Shown here one piece after another: positions 24,334-33,092 of a DNA stretch of 35,689 nucleotides (position 1 is the stretch's first letter; each line of letters begins with the position of its first letter). Below the pieces are notes generated by a model. The model was not told the DNA's origin. It was given only the letters and a program-made list of their open reading frames with translations, and ran no database searches. The position numbers were made by a program, and so were the translations under genes. Origin of the DNA: Anaerolinea sp. (GTDB lineage Bacteria; Chloroflexota; Anaerolineae; Anaerolineales; Villigracilaceae); NCBI GenBank assembly GCA_020723805.1, contig DYID01000032.1:1-35689 (forward strand), given 5' to 3'.

Positions 24334-25257
24334 TTACAGCAGGTCGCCTTCATAGGTTGTGCCTTCTTGTTGTTCCGCCATGACCGTCATAATGGCGGGG
24401 ATGAAAAATGCCCCCGGCAAACTGGCAAGGATGGAAAAGGCGCGAATCAAAACCGCCACGCTCAGGCTGACGCCGGCGGTCCAGCCGGCAACGTGGGTCA
24501 TGAAGAAGGTAAAGGAAAGTTCCTGCAAACCGTATCCATTGACGGAAATGGGGATGAGCGTAATGAAGTATGTCAGGCTCCACAAACCGGCAATCATCCA
24601 AAAAGAGACCGGGGTGCCAAGGTCGCCGGCAAAAATGTAGATGGAGCCAAACAGGCACAGCATGTGCACCCACGTGAATGCCAGCGAGCCGAGCAGGGCG
24701 CCGGGTTTGCGGAGCCACAGGCTGAAGACCGAAAGCGTCCGCTGGAGGAAGGCAAGGGGACGACGAACCCAGGCAAAGGTCGAGAGAGAAGCGGGGAGGT
24801 TTTCGAGCAGGTTCCACGAATGGAAGACGCCCAGCGGCAGGACCATCGTCATGCCTGCCATGCCAATCAGCCGGTCGGCGGCGATGGAGGCAAGGCAGAC
24901 GGCGCGGTCGAAGCCCATCTGCATGGCGCCCGCCAGGCGCACCACATCGCCGCCAATGGTGGTGGGCAGGAAGTTCGAGGCGAACAGACCGGTGAAGGTC
25001 AGCGAGGCGCTGTCTTTGAAGCGGATGTCCACGCCGCCGGCGCGCAGCAGGACATGCCACCTGCCAATGATGGCAAGCCGCGAGATGAAAAACAAAAGCG
25101 CAACCCAGAGCAGGTTGGCGGTTTTGATTTTGCGGAACGCCTCGAGAATTTCGCTCCAGCCGCCGTCCCTCAGCAGGGCGATGAGCAGAATAACCGCCAG
25201 CAGAGTCCCTGCCGATTGCAGGAGCAGGCGGCGGTTCTTCCTCCACCAGGCGGACAT
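24334..25257 (-). CDS. Lysylphosphatidylglycerol synthase TM-region-like protein (UPF0104)
   Basis: 307 residues and about 7-8 membrane helices. The family pattern is visible as FISRLAIIGRWHVLLRAGGV, then FTGLFASNFLPTTIGGDVVR (family has F-N-PxxxGGD-xR) and ASIAADRLIGMAGM (family D-R). These proteins resemble the flippase half of MprF and are often found beside GT2 polyprenyl-phosphate sugar synthases in glycan clusters, as here: one base separates it from the GT2 stop codon. A lipid or lipid-sugar translocation role is likely; the substrate is unknown. Confidence 0.85.
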   Translation of the reverse strand: MSAWWRKNRRLLLQSAGTLLAVILLIALLRDGGWSEILEAFRKIKTANLLWVALLFFISRLAIIGRWHVLLRAGGVDIRFKDSASLTFTGLFASNFLPTTIGGDVVRLAGAMQMGFDRAVCLASIAADRLIGMAGMTMVLPLGVFHSWNLLENLPASLSTFAWVRRPLAFLQRTLSVFSLWLRKPGALLGSLAFTWVHMLCLFGSIYIFAGDLGTPVSFWMIAGLWSLTYFITLIPISVNGYGLQELSFTFFMTHVAGWTAGVSLSVAVLIRAFSILASLPGAFFIPAIMTVMAEQQEGTTYEGDLL

Positions 25258-25258
25258 A

Positions 25259-26212
25259 TCAACGCTTCTTTCCCAGCACCGCGCGGATGGTATACGTGGG
25301 CTTGCTTTGCGATTCGTGATAGGTGCGCGCCAGCAGTTCGGCGATCAGCCCCATGAGGATGGATTGAAAGCCGAGAATGAGCAGCATGACGCCAATTTGA
25401 AAGAAGGGAGAAGTAAGCACCGGCACGAAAAAGAACACTTTGCGGATGAACAGATAGGCGAGCAGAAACGCACTGATGGCGATTAAGCCGATGCCCGTCC
25501 CGCCAAAGAGCCGCATCGGCTTGTGGGAATAATCGAGCAGGAACTTGACCGTGAACAGGTCGAGGATGACTTTGACGGTTCGTTCCAGACCGTATTTTGC
25601 CGCGCCAAATTTACGCGGGTGATGGCGGACGGGGAGTTCGGTAATCTTTGCCCCCACCGAATGGGCAAAGACCGGGATGAAGCGGTGCATCTCACCATAC
25701 AGACGGAAGCCTTCGAGCGCTTCGCGGCGGTACGCCTTGAGCGTGCAGCCATAATCGTGCAGGCGTACGCCCGTCACCCACGAGATGAGACCGTTGGCAA
25801 GGTTGGAAGGGATGGTGCGGGTGAGGCGGTTGTCCTTGCGGTCTTTGCGCCAGCCGCTGACCAGGTCGTAGCCTTCGTCCAGTTTGGCGAGCAGCATGGG
25901 GATGTCGGCGGGGTCGTTTTGCAGGTCGGCATCGAGCAGGACGATGATGCTCCCCTCCGCATGGTCAATGCCGGCGGCGATGGCGGCGGTCTGACCGAAG
26001 TTGCGGCGGAAGACCACCACGCGGACGTGTTGGGGGCGTTTCTCAGCCAGATCAGCCAGCACCTCCACGCTGCCGTCCGTCGAACCGTCGTCCACGAAAA
26101 TCACCTCCCAGGTTTGCTTCAAGGGAGCAAGCGCCTGCTCGATGGCGTTCATCAACAAGGGCAGGTTGTCTTTTTCGTTGTAAACGGGGATAACAAGCGA
26201 GAGGTCGGTCAT
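25259..26212 (-). CDS. GT2 polyprenyl-phosphate glycosyltransferase (ArnC/DPM-like)
   Basis: 317 residues. GT-A domain: LSLVIPVYNEKDNLPLLM, VDDGSTDGS (40-48), FRRNFGQTAAIAAGI, DXD at 94-96 (LLDADLQNDP), DYGCTLKAYRREAL and VRHHPRKFGAAKYGLERT. Two C-terminal membrane helices (about 235-290) anchor it, as in undecaprenyl-phosphate glucosyl/aminoarabinosyl transferases. It loads a sugar from a nucleotide donor onto polyprenyl phosphate for use by GT-C enzymes; two or three candidates lie in this cluster. It starts 3 bp after gmd. Confidence 0.92.
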   Translation of the reverse strand: MTDLSLVIPVYNEKDNLPLLMNAIEQALAPLKQTWEVIFVDDGSTDGSVEVLADLAEKRPQHVRVVVFRRNFGQTAAIAAGIDHAEGSIIVLLDADLQNDPADIPMLLAKLDEGYDLVSGWRKDRKDNRLTRTIPSNLANGLISWVTGVRLHDYGCTLKAYRREALEGFRLYGEMHRFIPVFAHSVGAKITELPVRHHPRKFGAAKYGLERTVKVILDLFTVKFLLDYSHKPMRLFGGTGIGLIAISAFLLAYLFIRKVFFFVPVLTSPFFQIGVMLLILGFQSILMGLIAELLARTYHESQSKPTYTIRAVLGKKR

Positions 26213-26215
26213 GGT

Positions 26216-27181
<966 letters not shown>

Positions 27182-27186
27182 TCAAA

Positions 27187-27219
27187 CTCCTTGGAGCAAA
27201 ATTCAGTGACTGAATTATA
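27187..27219 (-). promoter_or_regulatory. gmd: Internal promoter and leader of gmd
   Basis: Minus-strand TATAAT (27214-27219) lies directly after the stop codon of the upstream membrane-protein gene. It is followed by a short leader with the inverted repeat TTCAGTCACTGAA and by AAGGAG (27187-27192), 5 nt before the ATG. In contrast to the leaderless genes, this one has a normal leader, so gmd and the genes below it may be driven separately. No clear -35 box. Confidence 0.6.
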
Positions 27220-27221
27220 AC

Positions 27222-28715
27222 CTACATTCCCCGCCCGGGAACGCGGCGGTGATCCAGCCACAGCCCCACCCCCACGATGATCCCCCACGCCGCTGCAATC
27301 AATCCCACCATCACCGCGAACGAGAGTTGACCGCCCCAATGAAAATAACGGCTGGCGTACCACTGTGTAAACACCAGCAAAAAGACCGCTTCACACAACA
27401 GCGTCCGCCCCACCCAGGCACTGCGCGCCTCGCGCCACCCCACCCAGACAACGCCCGCCAACACCGCCTGCCAGGCAAACAGGATCGCCCGGTAGCGCGG
27501 ATTGTCCCACGTGTCGCCGCCGCCTCGCAGGGCGGAGAGCAGGATCCAGGTCCAGGTGAGAAGCGCGAGCCACAGGATGACGTTCCGCCTCGATGCGGAC
27601 CCTTCGACACGCTCAGGGCGGCGCCCTTGTCCTGTTCCCGCTCCGAAAGACAGAATCAACGCCGGGAGCAAGGCGTACCATCCCACCGCGCGGACGAGGT
27701 AGATGACCTGCCAAAAGCGGTTGTCTGGCTCGAAGACCGCCGCCGGCAGGACCGGCTGCAAGACGCCATAGACTGCCACGAAGGGCAAGCGCATCCATTC
27801 GGGCATCTCATCGAAGAGTTTTTGCACCCAGCCGGAGCCGCGCTCGAGTTGATAGATGTCCCATTTGACCGTCAGCCTCAGCCAGTCGTTGACCACGCGC
27901 AGGGGAGACGAGGCGTCGAACTGTCCCGAACGGTTGAGCGAGGCGGAAAGGACGAACAACCCCACCGCAAAAATGAGCGCGAAGAGAAGCACGGGTTTCC
28001 ATGAAAGAGTGCGGCGTTCATCGGTGAAGAAGACCCAGCCGGTGAAGAGGACGAGATGCGCCAGCGCCGCCGCCGGCGAGACGAGTAACATGCCGAGCAA
28101 ACCGAGGGCAAGCCAAATCCACGCGCCAAGGGATGCTGGTCGAGTAGAGCGAGTGCTTTTCTCGCTCATATCGTGAAGTCCCCGAAGGGGGAGACCAGCG
28201 CCCTGCCCTGCCACAAATCCCCAAAACGCCATCGCGCTGAAGGTCAGCAGATACGGCTCGCGCATGGCAGATGAGCCCAGCAGAACGCTTTCAGGGTAGA
28301 GCGCAAAAATCCATGCGGCGGCGTAAGCGACCTTTTCTCCGAATATCTGCCGCGTCCCCTTCCACAAAAACGGGACACCCAGCGCCGCAACCAGCGCCGA
28401 GAAAAAAATCAGCAGCAGCGGACGCTGTGCATCCGGCGAGAGATAGCGATAAACGAAAGCGCTGAATGCCAGGAGACCGCCGTACTGGTCGGAGGAGAAT
28501 TTGCGGCTGAACGCCTCCCAGATGGGACGGTCGGAATTGGCGAGTTTCCACGCCTGGTCGTCGCGGATGTGCGCGTCGGTGAAGACGTAGCCCGCCCGGT
28601 CGTCCTCGTCCGCGTGACCGTAGAGGGGCAGACCCAGATGGAGGGACACGCCAACGAGCATCCGCGCCGCGAAGGCAAGGATGATAATCCAAAATAGTTT
28701 GTTTTTGAGAAACAT
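27222..28715 (-). CDS. Polytopic membrane protein, GT-C glycosyltransferase-like
   Basis: 497 residues, about 10 membrane helices beginning MFLKNKLFWIIILAFAARML. The first outer loop is highly acidic (GHADEDDRAGYVFTDAHIRD), as in PMT/ArnT GT-C enzymes, and LYPESVLLGSSAMREPYLL follows in a later helix/loop. It has two dispersed repeats in frame, both in inter-helix loops: a 65-bp palindromic element at residues about 173-194 (GLHDMSEKSTRSTRPAS) and the RPERVEGS element at about 363-373. TAAAAT 8 nt before the ATG suggests a leaderless mRNA. Specific family not recognised; sugar transfer is inferred from topology and context. Confidence 0.65.
   Translation of the reverse strand: MFLKNKLFWIIILAFAARMLVGVSLHLGLPLYGHADEDDRAGYVFTDAHIRDDQAWKLANSDRPIWEAFSRKFSSDQYGGLLAFSAFVYRYLSPDAQRPLLLIFFSALVAALGVPFLWKGTRQIFGEKVAYAAAWIFALYPESVLLGSSAMREPYLLTFSAMAFWGFVAGQGAGLPLRGLHDMSEKSTRSTRPASLGAWIWLALGLLGMLLVSPAAALAHLVLFTGWVFFTDERRTLSWKPVLLFALIFAVGLFVLSASLNRSGQFDASSPLRVVNDWLRLTVKWDIYQLERGSGWVQKLFDEMPEWMRLPFVAVYGVLQPVLPAAVFEPDNRFWQVIYLVRAVGWYALLPALILSFGAGTGQGRRPERVEGSASRRNVILWLALLTWTWILLSALRGGGDTWDNPRYRAILFAWQAVLAGVVWVGWREARSAWVGRTLLCEAVFLLVFTQWYASRYFHWGGQLSFAVMVGLIAAAWGIIVGVGLWLDHRRVPGRGM
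27599..27623. repeat. Intragenic repeat coding RPERVEGS
   Basis: On the minus strand CCTGAGCGTGTCGAAGGGTC, read as RPERVEGS in a loop of the membrane protein. It is the same family and the same reading frame as 575-602 in E2. Confidence 0.8.
28135..28199. repeat. 65-bp intragenic palindromic repeat-like element
   Basis: Bounded by GCTGGTC (28135-28141) and its inverse GACCAGC (28193-28199). Inside are two hairpins, GAGCGAG with CTCGCTC and CCCC with GGGG around a 3-nt loop. It is translated in frame into a polar loop between hydrophobic helices of the membrane protein, where its Ser/Thr/Arg-rich sequence is unlike its surroundings. Only one copy is in this window, so calling it a dispersed element is inference from its structure. 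Confidence 0.6.
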
Positions 28716-28948
28716 ACGGGGGGATTTTACACTACTTGGCAGAGGGGAACATCATTTGCAGATCAAGCCTCGAACTTGACCTGCAAAATATTCTTTCAAC
28801 TTCTTTTCTGTCTGTGGCTGCCTTGTTTTTCGCACGCTGCCTATCCTTGCTTTCCCCACAGCACAAATGGAACGACGTTAGAGAACGTCTTCTACACGAG
28901 AGTGTATTGTGTGTGCCCGCTCTAGCACAATTTTGCAGGAAGTCTAAT
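28716..28948. other. Non-coding gap with two stem-loops
   Basis: A 233-bp stretch between brnA and the membrane-protein gene without a credible gene. It contains the inverted repeat TTGCAG-a-TCAAG with CTTGA-c-CTGCAA (28756-28786) and the hairpin GACGTT-AGAG-AACGTC (28874-28889). Neither is followed by a U-run on the minus strand, so they are not standard terminators. They could be an operator, a processing site or a small RNA; nothing decides between these. Confidence 0.5.
28724..28729 (-). promoter_or_regulatory. -10 box for leaderless membrane-protein transcript
   Basis: Minus-strand TAAAAT, 8 nt before the ATG at 28715; no Shine-Dalgarno sequence. Confidence 0.55.
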
Positions 28949-29176
28949 TTACCCTGCCTGCAAACGTTCCGCCAGATACATCTTGATAATCGCCTGACGT
29001 GTAACTCCCAACCGCCGCGCTTCACGGTCGAGCGCGGCAAGCATCCAGACGGGAATTTCCATATTGATACGTTTCTGTTCCTCGGCAGGACGCCGGGCTT
29101 TGGAAAGGTCGAGATGAGTAACGACGCTTTCACCAGCGTCGAATTTTTTATCGAACTCAGATGCTTTCGTTTTCAT
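28949..29176 (-). CDS. brnA: BrnA-type antitoxin
   Basis: 75 residues: MKTKASEFDKKFDAGESV at the N-terminus, then RINMEIPVWMLAALDREARR and GVTRQAIIKMYLAERL, a ribbon-helix-helix DNA-binding C-terminus as in BrnA/CopG-like antitoxins. It should bind and inhibit BrnT and repress the pair's promoter. The ATG at 29176 is favoured because GAGGAG lies 10 nt upstream, inside brnT; a TTG at 29185 is an alternative. It overlaps the end of brnT. Confidence 0.88.
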   Translation of the reverse strand: MKTKASEFDKKFDAGESVVTHLDLSKARRPAEEQKRINMEIPVWMLAALDREARRLGVTRQAIIKMYLAERLQAG

Positions 29177-29426
29177 ACAATTCAATCTCCTCGTCTCTTG
29201 AACGCCGCACGGAAATAATGCGAATGTTTTCGCCGCGATAAGTAACCACAGCCGACCAATGTTTTCCTTTGATTTTTCCTATCACAAGAAAACGCGGCTC
29301 ATCCAGGTTCCTGGCTGGAATTTCGAGATACAACTCATCGTCCCATAAGGCTTGAGCCTCTTCAAAATCAATACCATGCTTGCGCCGGTTCGCTTCGCTC
29401 TTGCGTGGATCGTATTCAAAAGGCAT
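29157..29426 (-). CDS. brnT: BrnT-type toxin (RNase)
   Basis: 89 residues: FEYDPRKSEANRRKHGIDFE, the BrnT signature, then EEAQALWDDE, RFLVIGKIKGKHWSAVVTYR and RIISVRRSRDEEIELYE. BrnT is a RelE-like fold ribonuclease of type II toxin-antitoxin systems. The short start is preferred because the signature begins there and TATAAT lies 6 nt upstream. The gene follows the GT4 stop by 17 bp and lies within the glycan cluster, an unusual place for a toxin-antitoxin pair. It looks intact. Confidence 0.9.
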   Translation of the reverse strand: MPFEYDPRKSEANRRKHGIDFEEAQALWDDELYLEIPARNLDEPRFLVIGKIKGKHWSAVVTYRGENIRIISVRRSRDEEIELYENESI

Positions 29427-29432
29427 GAAGAA

Positions 29433-29438
29433 ATTATA
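29433..29438 (-). promoter_or_regulatory. -10 box of brnT-brnA
   Basis: Minus-strand TATAAT, 6 nt before the brnT ATG and just after the GT4 stop codon. It allows leaderless transcription and is the likely target of BrnA autorepression, though no clear operator repeat is visible in the 17-bp gap. Confidence 0.6.
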
Positions 29439-29443
29439 CCAAC

Positions 29444-30571
29444 TTACGCAAGAATACCCGCCATAATCCTCTCCGCCCGCGCCAGCCAAGTGTAGCCCTG
29501 CACATCCTGTTTCGCTTGTTGCCCCAATGCCAGCCGGCGCGGTTCGTCAGCGATTAATTCCCCAATTACCAATTTCCAATTACCCAAATCATCCGGCTCG
29601 CAGAAGACGGCGTTCTTCTCGTTCAGCACTTCGCGGATCACCGGCAAATCTGCCGTGACGATTGCCCGTCCTGCCGCCATGTACTCGAACATCTTCATCG
29701 GGCTGGCGACGCTGGCAGAGTCCGCGCTTCCGCTGGAGCCCATGATGGAACGGCTGTAGGGCATGAGGAGAATATCCGCAGCAGCTTGGTAAAGCGGCAG
29801 GTCTTGATTGGGGATGAAGCCGGTGAAGGTGACGTTGTCCGATTCGGCGCGCGCTTTCCATGCTTCCACGTCGGCAGGGCGTCCGCCCACCCAGACGAAG
29901 TGCGCCTGCGGAAGTTCTTTGGCGAGCGCGAGGAACAAGTCCGCGCCGCGACCGGCGTAGAGGTGACCGGTGCACATCACGGTCGGAGCTTGGGGAAGGT
30001 TCAGGGTCCGGCGCGCAGTGAGCGGGTCCGGCAGGGAGGCGAAGCGTTCCAGTTCCACACTGTTGGGAGCGATGACCACCTCGTCCGCTTTGAAGCGGAT
30101 GTTGTGGCGGCGTTCCAGCAGGTCCACCAATGCCCGTGTGATGGAGACAAGGCGTTTGCGTCCGCGCAGGGCGGCGAAGGCGCGGTGCCAGGCAGGACCG
30201 AACGCGCCGGTCGGCTGGAGGTGAATCTCGAAAACGGTGGGAATTTGGAAGAGCAAACCAAAGACCGCCGATTGCGGAAACCACGTGTAGAGCAGGTCGG
30301 CGCGGAGGGCGCGGGCGCGCTGGACGGACTGCCAGGTGAACATGCGGCGGCTGGACGAGGCGAGCCATTCGATGGAGAAGTCGGTTTGCAAGCCGTAGTG
30401 CGATTTTAGATTGGTAATTGGTGATTGGTAACTGGAGATTGAGGGGGGGCGCGGCACGAGGAGGGTCAGGTCGTGACCGAGTTGGACGAGGGCAGAGCAG
30501 GCTTTCATCACCTGAATGCTGTTGGCGGTATCGGAAGGGATTTGGGAACCGGCAACGGCGACGATTTTCAT
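29444..30571 (-). CDS. GT4 family glycosyltransferase
   Basis: 375 residues, GT-B fold. N-terminal MKIVAVAGSQIPSDTANSIQ (acceptor domain), then the linker ITRALVDLLERR and VIAPNSVELERF. The donor domain has VMCTGHLYAGRGADLFLALA, FTGFIPNQDLPLYQAAADIL and the E-x7-E element within MKMFEYMAAGRAIVTADLPV. Uses a nucleotide sugar to extend the glycan on the cytoplasmic side. Two ACCAATT-family repeats are in frame: about residues 44-57 (SSYQSPITNLK) and near the C-terminus (LGNWKLVIGEL), where the repeat supplies part of a helix usually coded by unrelated sequence. The start overlaps the flippase stop (ATGA), with GAGGAG upstream. Confidence 0.9.
   Translation of the reverse strand: MKIVAVAGSQIPSDTANSIQVMKACSALVQLGHDLTLLVPRPPSISSYQSPITNLKSHYGLQTDFSIEWLASSSRRMFTWQSVQRARALRADLLYTWFPQSAVFGLLFQIPTVFEIHLQPTGAFGPAWHRAFAALRGRKRLVSITRALVDLLERRHNIRFKADEVVIAPNSVELERFASLPDPLTARRTLNLPQAPTVMCTGHLYAGRGADLFLALAKELPQAHFVWVGGRPADVEAWKARAESDNVTFTGFIPNQDLPLYQAAADILLMPYSRSIMGSSGSADSASVASPMKMFEYMAAGRAIVTADLPVIREVLNEKNAVFCEPDDLGNWKLVIGELIADEPRRLALGQQAKQDVQGYTWLARAERIMAGILA
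29562..29586. repeat. Intragenic ACCAATT heptamer repeat in GT4 (C-terminal part)
   Basis: Units CCAATTACCAATTTCCAATT plus ACCC on the plus strand, read on the minus strand as GNWKLVIG in the final alpha-helical region of the GT4 enzyme. Confidence 0.75.
30401..30441. repeat. Intragenic composite repeat in GT4 (N-terminal part)
   Basis: CGATTTTAGATT followed by GGTAATTGGTGATTGGTAAC. It joins the 14-mer seen at 4494-4579 with the heptamer family seen at 4587-4623, and is read in frame as SSYQSPITNLKS. Confidence 0.78.
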
Positions 30572-31923
30572 GCGCCTGCCTCCTCGCGCTTCATGATTCT
30601 CAACCCAAGCCATACCGTCCAGCCGATGGAGACGACGAAGTAGCCGGCGACAATCGCTGCACCGACAAGGTATCCGCCGCGCGGGACGAGCAGGAAGATG
30701 AGCGCTACTTCCACCGCGCCGGCGACCGCCGCGATGAGGAGCGGGAGGGCAGGCTTGCCCAGCGCCAGCAGGAGCGGACGGTTCCAGTTGGCGATGTTGG
30801 CAGCGCCATAGCCGATGAGCAGGAGCAGAAAGGCGGGATACGCCGGCGCCATCTCGCGCCCATAGACGAACGGGATAAGCCACCAGCCAATCGCCGCAAG
30901 CCCGCCGCCCGCCAGCAGAGTCCATGCCGCGCTGATGGCGCTGACCTGTTTGAGCAGTTTGCGCGTCGCCGCCCACTGCCGCGCGGCGATGGTGCGCGTG
31001 ATTTCGGCGTAAGTTGGGGCGATGAGCGGATCGAGCGGCACCATGATGAGGTTGATGAGTTTCGAGGCGAGGCTGAAGTATCCCACCGCGGCGGTGGAGA
31101 CCAAAGCCGCAATGTAGAGTCGGACGTTGTCGCGGGCGAACAGGTTGACGGTCCCGTTGAGATTCGTGCTGAAGGCGAAGCGCAGGATGGGCTTCCAGTC
31201 GGGGACGAGGCGGAGCGGCGCGCGCATCCAGCCGGTTCCCAATCGGCGCTTCAATTCATGGGACGCCGAGCCTGTTACCACGACCCCGGCAATCGTCTTG
31301 CCGGCGAGGTAGGCGGCGAGGATGCCCGTCAGCCCCCAGTGCGTCACCTGAAGAACGTCGAGGAAAAAGACGGCGGCGATGAGGACGGTGAGCGCGAGGC
31401 TCTGGTAGAAGTTGGCGCGCGCCACCTGCTTGAAATTGTCGGCGGCTTGCAGCACGCCCACGGATGTCTCATAGACGAGGTTGGCAAGCAGGAATAAACC
31501 GTAAAAACGGAAGAGCGGCTCGATGGGCAGACCCTCTGCAAAGGTCCGTGCGCCCCATGCCGCCAGCAGGTAGAGGACGAGGTACGCAGCCACCGACGTG
31601 ACCGCCTCCATCAGCGCAATGCCTTTGACCAGCGCGGCGGCGCGCGCTTTGTCGTTCTGCGCCAGCGCCTCGCCCGCGTATTTGACCGTCACCTCGCTCA
31701 TGCGGAAGGAGAGCAGACGGTTGACGTTGGAGGGAAAGTCCATGACGATTGCCAACAAGCCCGACCCCGAATCTCCGAGCAGGCGAAAGACCAGAATGCC
31801 CTGCAAAACGCCGAGCGCCGAGGCAAGCGTATTGCTGCTGAACAGGTAACTGCTGTTGCGCAGCACGCGGCGGATGAGGGGGTCGTTCTGCAGGCGGGAT
31901 CTAATCGTCTGGATGGGGGACAT
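30568..31923 (-). CDS. Wzx-like polysaccharide flippase (MATE/MOP superfamily)
   Basis: 451 residues and about 12-14 membrane helices. The start MSPIQTIRSRLQNDPLIRRV leads to NSSYLFSSNTLASALGVLQG, typical of polysaccharide-export MOP flippases, with later ALVSTAAVGYFSLASKLINL and AQRQ-like helices. Moves a lipid-linked glycan across the membrane. The frame extends upstream through a heptamer array (TTG GTA ATT), but the ATG at 31923 is where the family match begins. No Shine-Dalgarno sequence, because the repeat occupies that space. The stop overlaps the GT4 start. Confidence 0.9.
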   Translation of the reverse strand: MSPIQTIRSRLQNDPLIRRVLRNSSYLFSSNTLASALGVLQGILVFRLLGDSGSGLLAIVMDFPSNVNRLLSFRMSEVTVKYAGEALAQNDKARAAALVKGIALMEAVTSVAAYLVLYLLAAWGARTFAEGLPIEPLFRFYGLFLLANLVYETSVGVLQAADNFKQVARANFYQSLALTVLIAAVFFLDVLQVTHWGLTGILAAYLAGKTIAGVVVTGSASHELKRRLGTGWMRAPLRLVPDWKPILRFAFSTNLNGTVNLFARDNVRLYIAALVSTAAVGYFSLASKLINLIMVPLDPLIAPTYAEITRTIAARQWAATRKLLKQVSAISAAWTLLAGGGLAAIGWWLIPFVYGREMAPAYPAFLLLLIGYGAANIANWNRPLLLALGKPALPLLIAAVAGAVEVALIFLLVPRGGYLVGAAIVAGYFVVSIGWTVWLGLRIMKREEAGA

Positions 31924-31941
31924 ATAATTACCAATTACCAA

Positions 31942-32045
31942 CTCACCTTACGCAGTTGCTTCGCAGCGCGACACCATTGTCCCCGCAAGGGGGTTCATGT
32001 CGCCTGAAAATGCGAGATAAATCTCGCACTACCGCGTAACATGAG
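31942..32045. mobile_element. 104-bp MITE-like element, copy B
   Basis: Homologous to copy A along its length, with ends CTCACCTTACGC and GCGTAACATGAG. It is flanked by TTACCAA on both sides (31935-31941, 32046-32052), but these also belong to an ACCAATT array, so the 7-bp duplication is less certain. It contains a CCCC-GCAA-GGGG hairpin and TGCGAGAT-AA-ATCTCGCA; the outermost pair is T-A where copy A has C-G. It lies inside the operon between the epimerase and flippase genes. Confidence 0.8.
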
Positions 32046-32090
32046 TTACCAATTACCAATCACCCAACAAAAGTAAATGGTCATCGGTAA

Positions 32091-33062
32091 TTACGGCGTG
32101 AGTACATCCTTCGCCCAGGCGCGTTCGGCGTTGTACCATTCGACCAGTTTTTCCACGCCGGCGCGCATGTCATATTGCGGCTCCCAGCCGAGCAGTTTGC
32201 CGGCTTTGGTCACATCTGCCCAGTTCGAACGCATATCCGCCGGGTTGGGCGGACCATACACCACCTGCGCCTTTTTGCCGACCACCTCCTCGACCAGTTT
32301 GATGAGGTCATTGATGGTAATGACCTCATGCCCGCCGAGGTTGATGATTTCGTAGCCAAGCGGTTTGAGCGCCAGGATGGTGCCGCGCGCGATGTCGTCA
32401 ATGTAGGTGAAGCCGCGCGACTGCTCGCCGTCGCCGTTGACGCGCACCGGACGCCCCTCGCTGACCCATTGCACGAAGCGGAAGAGCGCCAGGTCCGGGC
32501 GACCGGCAGGACCATAGACCGTGAAATAGCGCAGGACGCTGACATCTATGCCGTAGAGGTGGTGATAGGCATGCGCCATCGCCTCCGCCCCTTTTTTGCT
32601 TGCCGCGTAGGGCTGAAGCGGCTCACTGCTGGAAGCGGTCTCCGGCGTGGGATAGGGCGGGTCTTCGCCGTAGATGCTGGAAGTGGAGGCAAGGATGAAC
32701 TTCTTCACGCCGTTCTGCCGGCACAACTCCAGCATGTTCAATGTGCCGACCATGTTCGTCTGCACAAAGACCCAGGGATCGCTCACGCTGTAACGCACGC
32801 CCGCCCGCGCCGCCAAGTTGATGACGCCGTCGAAGGTCTGACCCTTGAAATGGTCAATGACCGACTTTTCGGAAATATCCAGTTTGTGGAAGGTGAAGCC
32901 GCCCATCGCCTGCAAACGCTTGAGGCGGTATTCCTTCATGCGCACATCGTAGGCGTCGTTCAGGTTGTCAATGCCGGTGACGGTATGACCGTCCTGAATC
33001 AAAACCTCGGACGTACGCGCGCCGATGAACCCAGCCGCGCCGGTGACTAAATAATGAGCCAT
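32091..33062 (-). CDS. UDP-glucuronate 4-epimerase-like NAD-dependent epimerase
   Basis: 323 residues, extended SDR. GxxGxxG in YLVTGAAGFIGARTSEVL, IDNLNDAYDVRMKEYRLKRL (a hallmark of UDP-glucuronate 4-epimerases), LAARAGVRYSVSDP, STSSIYG, YxxxK in PYAASKKGAEAMAHAY and YFTVYGPAGRPDLALFRF. Converts UDP-GlcA to UDP-GalA, or the N-acetylated equivalents. AAAGGAA lies before the chosen ATG; an upstream in-frame ATG exists but adds only nine unrelated residues. It lies 30 bp after the UDP-sugar dehydrogenase that would make its substrate. Confidence 0.9.
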   Translation of the reverse strand: MAHYLVTGAAGFIGARTSEVLIQDGHTVTGIDNLNDAYDVRMKEYRLKRLQAMGGFTFHKLDISEKSVIDHFKGQTFDGVINLAARAGVRYSVSDPWVFVQTNMVGTLNMLELCRQNGVKKFILASTSSIYGEDPPYPTPETASSSEPLQPYAASKKGAEAMAHAYHHLYGIDVSVLRYFTVYGPAGRPDLALFRFVQWVSEGRPVRVNGDGEQSRGFTYIDDIARGTILALKPLGYEIINLGGHEVITINDLIKLVEEVVGKKAQVVYGPPNPADMRSNWADVTKAGKLLGWEPQYDMRAGVEKLVEWYNAERAWAKDVLTP

Positions 33063-33092
33063 AGATTCCTTTTCTCTTCCGACCTTCAACTC

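Noticed and set aside
23812-25356. Long plus-strand open frame opposite the membrane-protein and LPG-synthase-TM-like genes
   Set aside because: Highly charged, repetitive composition and no recognisable motif; the opposite strand codes clear membrane proteins.
28736-29218. Plus-strand open frame across the brnA region and gap
   Set aside because: No motif, no ribosome binding site, and it is antisense to brnA.
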